Source of the DNA: Actinomycetes bacterium
Lineage (GTDB): Bacteria > Actinomycetota > Thermoleophilia > Gaiellales > Gaiellaceae
Reading direction: 5' to 3'
Length of the DNA stretch: 14,659 nucleotides
Assembly (NCBI GenBank): GCA_025350775.1
Contig: JANXXF010000245.1
Location: forward strand, 1 to 14,659
Shown here: positions 13,580 through 14,659 of the stretch, one piece after another
Layout of the letters: every line of letters begins with the position of its first letter
Position numbering within the stretch: the stretch's first letter is position 1
The notes under the pieces: generated by a model
The model's database searches: none
Told to the model about the DNA's origin: nothing
The model's input: only the letters and a program-made list of their open reading frames with translations
Position numbers and translations under genes: made by a program

Positions 13580-14173
13580 ATGTCGGAAGAGCTGCCGGAC
13601 GGGTTTGCCGCGCGTCGGATTGCCGCGGAAGCGCGCGATCGGGTGCGCTTTGAGGAGGAGGCGCTCGCCCTCTCCGACCAGGTATACCGCGTGGCGCGCA
13701 GGCTCGTCTCCTCCCGCGAGGAGGCCGAGGACCTGGTGCAGGACACCTACGCACGGGCGTTTCGCAGCTGGAAGTCGTATGCGGCCGGCACGAACCTGCG
13801 CGCCTGGCTGCTGCGCATCCTCACCAACCTCAACATTGACCGCGGCCGCCGGGTGCAGCGCACCCCCGACATGCAGCCGCTGGAGGAGGGCGACTACTTC
13901 CTCTACAACAAGCTCGAGGAGTCGACGCCCGACGGCAACGCCGAGGAGGATCGTGTCGTCGAGCGGCTCTCGCAGGACTCGATCGTCGAGGCGCTCGCGG
14001 CGGTGCCCCACGACTTCCGCGACGTGATCGTGCTGGTGGACATCGGCGACTTCACCTATGCGGACGCCGCGCAGATCCTGGACATCCCTGTCGGCACGGT
14101 GATGTCGCGGCTCCATCGCGGCCGCCGGATCCTCAAGCGGGAGCTTGCCGAGACCACCGTGGGAGGCGAGTAG
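13580..14173 (+). CDS. sigR: ECF sigma factor, SigR/SigH-like (thiol-oxidative stress)
   Basis: A 197-residue group 4 sigma factor. Region 2 (about 28-95) holds SDQVYRVARRLVSSREEAED and LVQDTYARAFRSWKSY, then TNLRAWLLRILTNLNIDRGR. A linker with DYFLYNKLEE follows. Region 4 (134-187) reads VPHDFRDVIVLVDIGDFTYA with IPVGTVMSRLHRGRRILKREL. The FLYN linker and the GTVMSRLHRGRR helix are characteristic of the SigR/SigH family, which directs the response to disulphide stress. The adjacent zinc anti-sigma gene and the matching upstream promoter support this strongly. The ATG at 13580 is preferred. An in-frame GTG at 13553 would add nine residues (V/M-TLLLASPE) and lies just downstream of the predicted SigR-dependent start. 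The stop is directly followed by the anti-sigma ATG. Confidence 0.93.
   Translation: MSEELPDGFAARRIAAEARDRVRFEEEALALSDQVYRVARRLVSSREEAEDLVQDTYARAFRSWKSYAAGTNLRAWLLRILTNLNIDRGRRVQRTPDMQPLEEGDYFLYNKLEESTPDGNAEEDRVVERLSQDSIVEALAAVPHDFRDVIVLVDIGDFTYADAAQILDIPVGTVMSRLHRGRRILKRELAETTVGGE
14161..14166 (+). promoter_or_regulatory. Shine-Dalgarno site of the anti-sigma gene
   Basis: GGGAGG lies in the last codons of the sigma gene, seven bases before the ATG at 14174. It allows coupled translation of sigma and anti-sigma, as expected for a balanced pair. Confidence 0.65.
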
Positions 14174-14419
14174 ATGGCGGCTCCGGCCGAGCAGGATCTC
14201 TGCCTGAAGTGCGAGCAGCTGTTGCAGCCGTACCTCGATCGCGACCTGACCGAGGAGGAGATGGTCGAGGCGGAGCGGCACCTGGACGAGTGCGGCTACT
14301 GCCGCAAGCGCTACCGCTTCGAGGAGCACCTCCGGCGGTACGTGCGCGAGGTGGTCGAGGAGAAGATGGACCCGGCGCTGAAGGTGCGGCTGGCTGCGCT
14401 GCGCACGCCGCTCGTTTAG
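14174..14419 (+). CDS. rsrA: RsrA-like zinc-binding anti-sigma factor
   Basis: An 81-residue cytosolic ZAS-type anti-sigma factor. The signature HLDECGYC gives H36-x3-C40-x2-C43, preceded by C10-x2-C13 (CLKCEQLLQPYLD). In Streptomyces RsrA, zinc is held by one N-terminal Cys, the His and the two later Cys; oxidation forms a disulphide, releases zinc and frees the sigma factor. The helix after the motif (FEEHLRRYVREVVEEKM) is like the sigma-binding part of that family. Either C10 or C13 could be the zinc ligand; the C10-to-H36 distance of 26 looks the better fit to RsrA from memory. The start directly abuts the sigma stop. The last 30 codons lie in the left arm of the terminal inverted repeat, but the gene itself is complete. 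Confidence 0.93.
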   Translation: MAAPAEQDLCLKCEQLLQPYLDRDLTEEEMVEAERHLDECGYCRKRYRFEEHLRRYVREVVEEKMDPALKVRLAALRTPLV

Positions 14420-14444
14420 AGGCTTGATGTGAATTAGCGCCCCC
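14326..14444 (+). repeat. Left arm of a 119-bp perfect inverted repeat
   Basis: Bases 14326-14444 are the exact reverse complement of 14541-14659, with no mismatch. The arm covers the last 30 codons and stop of the anti-sigma gene plus 25 bases of downstream sequence. Identity stops sharply after the C-run at 14440-14444. Confidence 0.97.
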
Positions 14445-14452
14445 AGCGGGGC
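14439..14452 (+). terminator. Possible stem-loop after the sigma/anti-sigma operon
   Basis: GCCCC-CAGC-GGGGC can form a 5-bp stem with a 4-base loop 19 bases after the anti-sigma stop. It has no T-run, so it is a weak candidate. The mirrored copy has its own hairpin, GCGCC-GGG-GGCGC at 14536-14548, made with different flanking bases. Confidence 0.3.
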
Positions 14453-14540
14453 CGTCTCGGGCCAAGCCAGAGTGTCACGGCGTCCGCAGGCCAGGCCCGA
14501 GGCCTGGGCGAGGAACGACGGGGCGGCATGGCGCCGCGCC
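14445..14540. other. 96-base spacer of the inverted repeat, with central hairpin
   Basis: A non-coding GC-rich spacer between the two arms. CCAGGCC-CGA-GGCCTGG (14491-14507) is a perfect 7-bp stem with a 3-base loop close to the centre of symmetry of the whole repeat (about 14492). No gene is seen in it. Confidence 0.6.
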
Positions 14541-14659
14541 GGGGGCGCTAATTCACATCAAGCCTCTAAACGAGCGGCGTGCGCAGCGCAGCCAGCCGCA
14601 CCTTCAGCGCCGGGTCCATCTTCTCCTCGACCACCTCGCGCACGTACCGCCGGAGGTGC
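14541..14659 (-). repeat. Right arm of the 119-bp perfect inverted repeat
   Basis: The exact reverse complement of 14326-14444. It reaches the last base of the window, so its true outer limit cannot be seen; the palindrome may be longer than 119 bp, or the sequence may end here because of it. Confidence 0.97.
14566..14659 (-). pseudogene. Mirror copy of the RsrA-like C-terminus, cut by window end
   Basis: On the minus strand this region encodes the same last 30 residues (beginning HLRRYVREVVEEKM, ending LRTPLV) and stop as the anti-sigma gene, because it lies in the right arm of the inverted repeat. Whether it continues into a second full gene, is a fragment, or is a product of mis-assembly cannot be decided here. 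Confidence 0.5.

Noticed and set aside
14326..14659. Terminal inverted repeats of an insertion sequence or transposon
   Set aside because: The arms are separated by only 96 non-coding bases, there is no transposase, and the left arm lies inside the coding end of a complete anti-sigma gene.

Overview
The window is very GC-rich with many GTG starts. It carries a SigR/RsrA-type sigma and zinc anti-sigma pair, FIST, PPOX-fold and 14-helix MFS proteins, and TANNNT boxes set directly in front of start codons. This fits a high-GC actinobacterium, most likely a Thermoleophilia-type soil lineage; that placement is inferred from style, not from any marker gene. Genes are tightly packed, with no gap above about 115 bases, and there is no tRNA, rRNA, CRISPR array or transposase.

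Layout. (1) 1-1245 (+): the 3' part of a metallo-beta-lactamase-fold hydrolase, overlapping a PPOX-fold flavin/F420-type protein. (2) 1246-1331: a convergent gap with three tandem 16-bp repeats. (3) 1332-4730 (-): a 1132-residue protein with an N-terminal Cro/C1-type HTH, a Pro/Ala linker and about 870 residues of proline-free coiled coil. (4) 4844-8213 (+): a HAD phosphatase with an odd C-terminal tail, an EmrB/QacA-type exporter and a FIST protein, chained by 4-base stop/start overlaps. (5) 8311-9594 (+): a secreted or anchored CapA-type protein. (6) 9640-10818 (-): an HD-GYP c-di-GMP phosphodiesterase, convergent with CapA and divergent from (7) an HtrA-type serine protease, 10933-12132 (+). 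(8) 12171-13505 (+): an acidic Cys/His protein, a six-helix membrane protein of unknown function and a small heavy-metal-associated (HMA) protein. (9) 13580-14419 (+): a SigR-like ECF sigma factor and its RsrA-like anti-sigma factor. (10) 14326-14659: a perfect 119-bp inverted repeat that copies the 3' end of the anti-sigma gene back onto the opposite strand and ends exactly at the window edge.

How it fits together. The right part has an envelope and oxidative-stress flavour: HtrA for envelope protein quality, an HMA protein with CxxC, and a thiol-responsive sigma/anti-sigma pair. A near-consensus SigR-type promoter (GGGAAT, 18 bases, GTT) lies just upstream of the sigma gene and implies autoregulation; a housekeeping-type -10 lies even closer to the start codon. 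Six genes have a TANNNT or TATAAC box 6-8 bases before the start codon, which predicts leaderless mRNAs and settles several starts, notably that of the HtrA protease.

Most worth following up: the dual-promoter sigR locus, the HTH/long coiled-coil protein, the HAD protein whose tail resembles the end of a PEP-utilising-enzyme swivel domain, the leaderless promoter pattern, and the terminal inverted repeat, which may be an assembly artefact.
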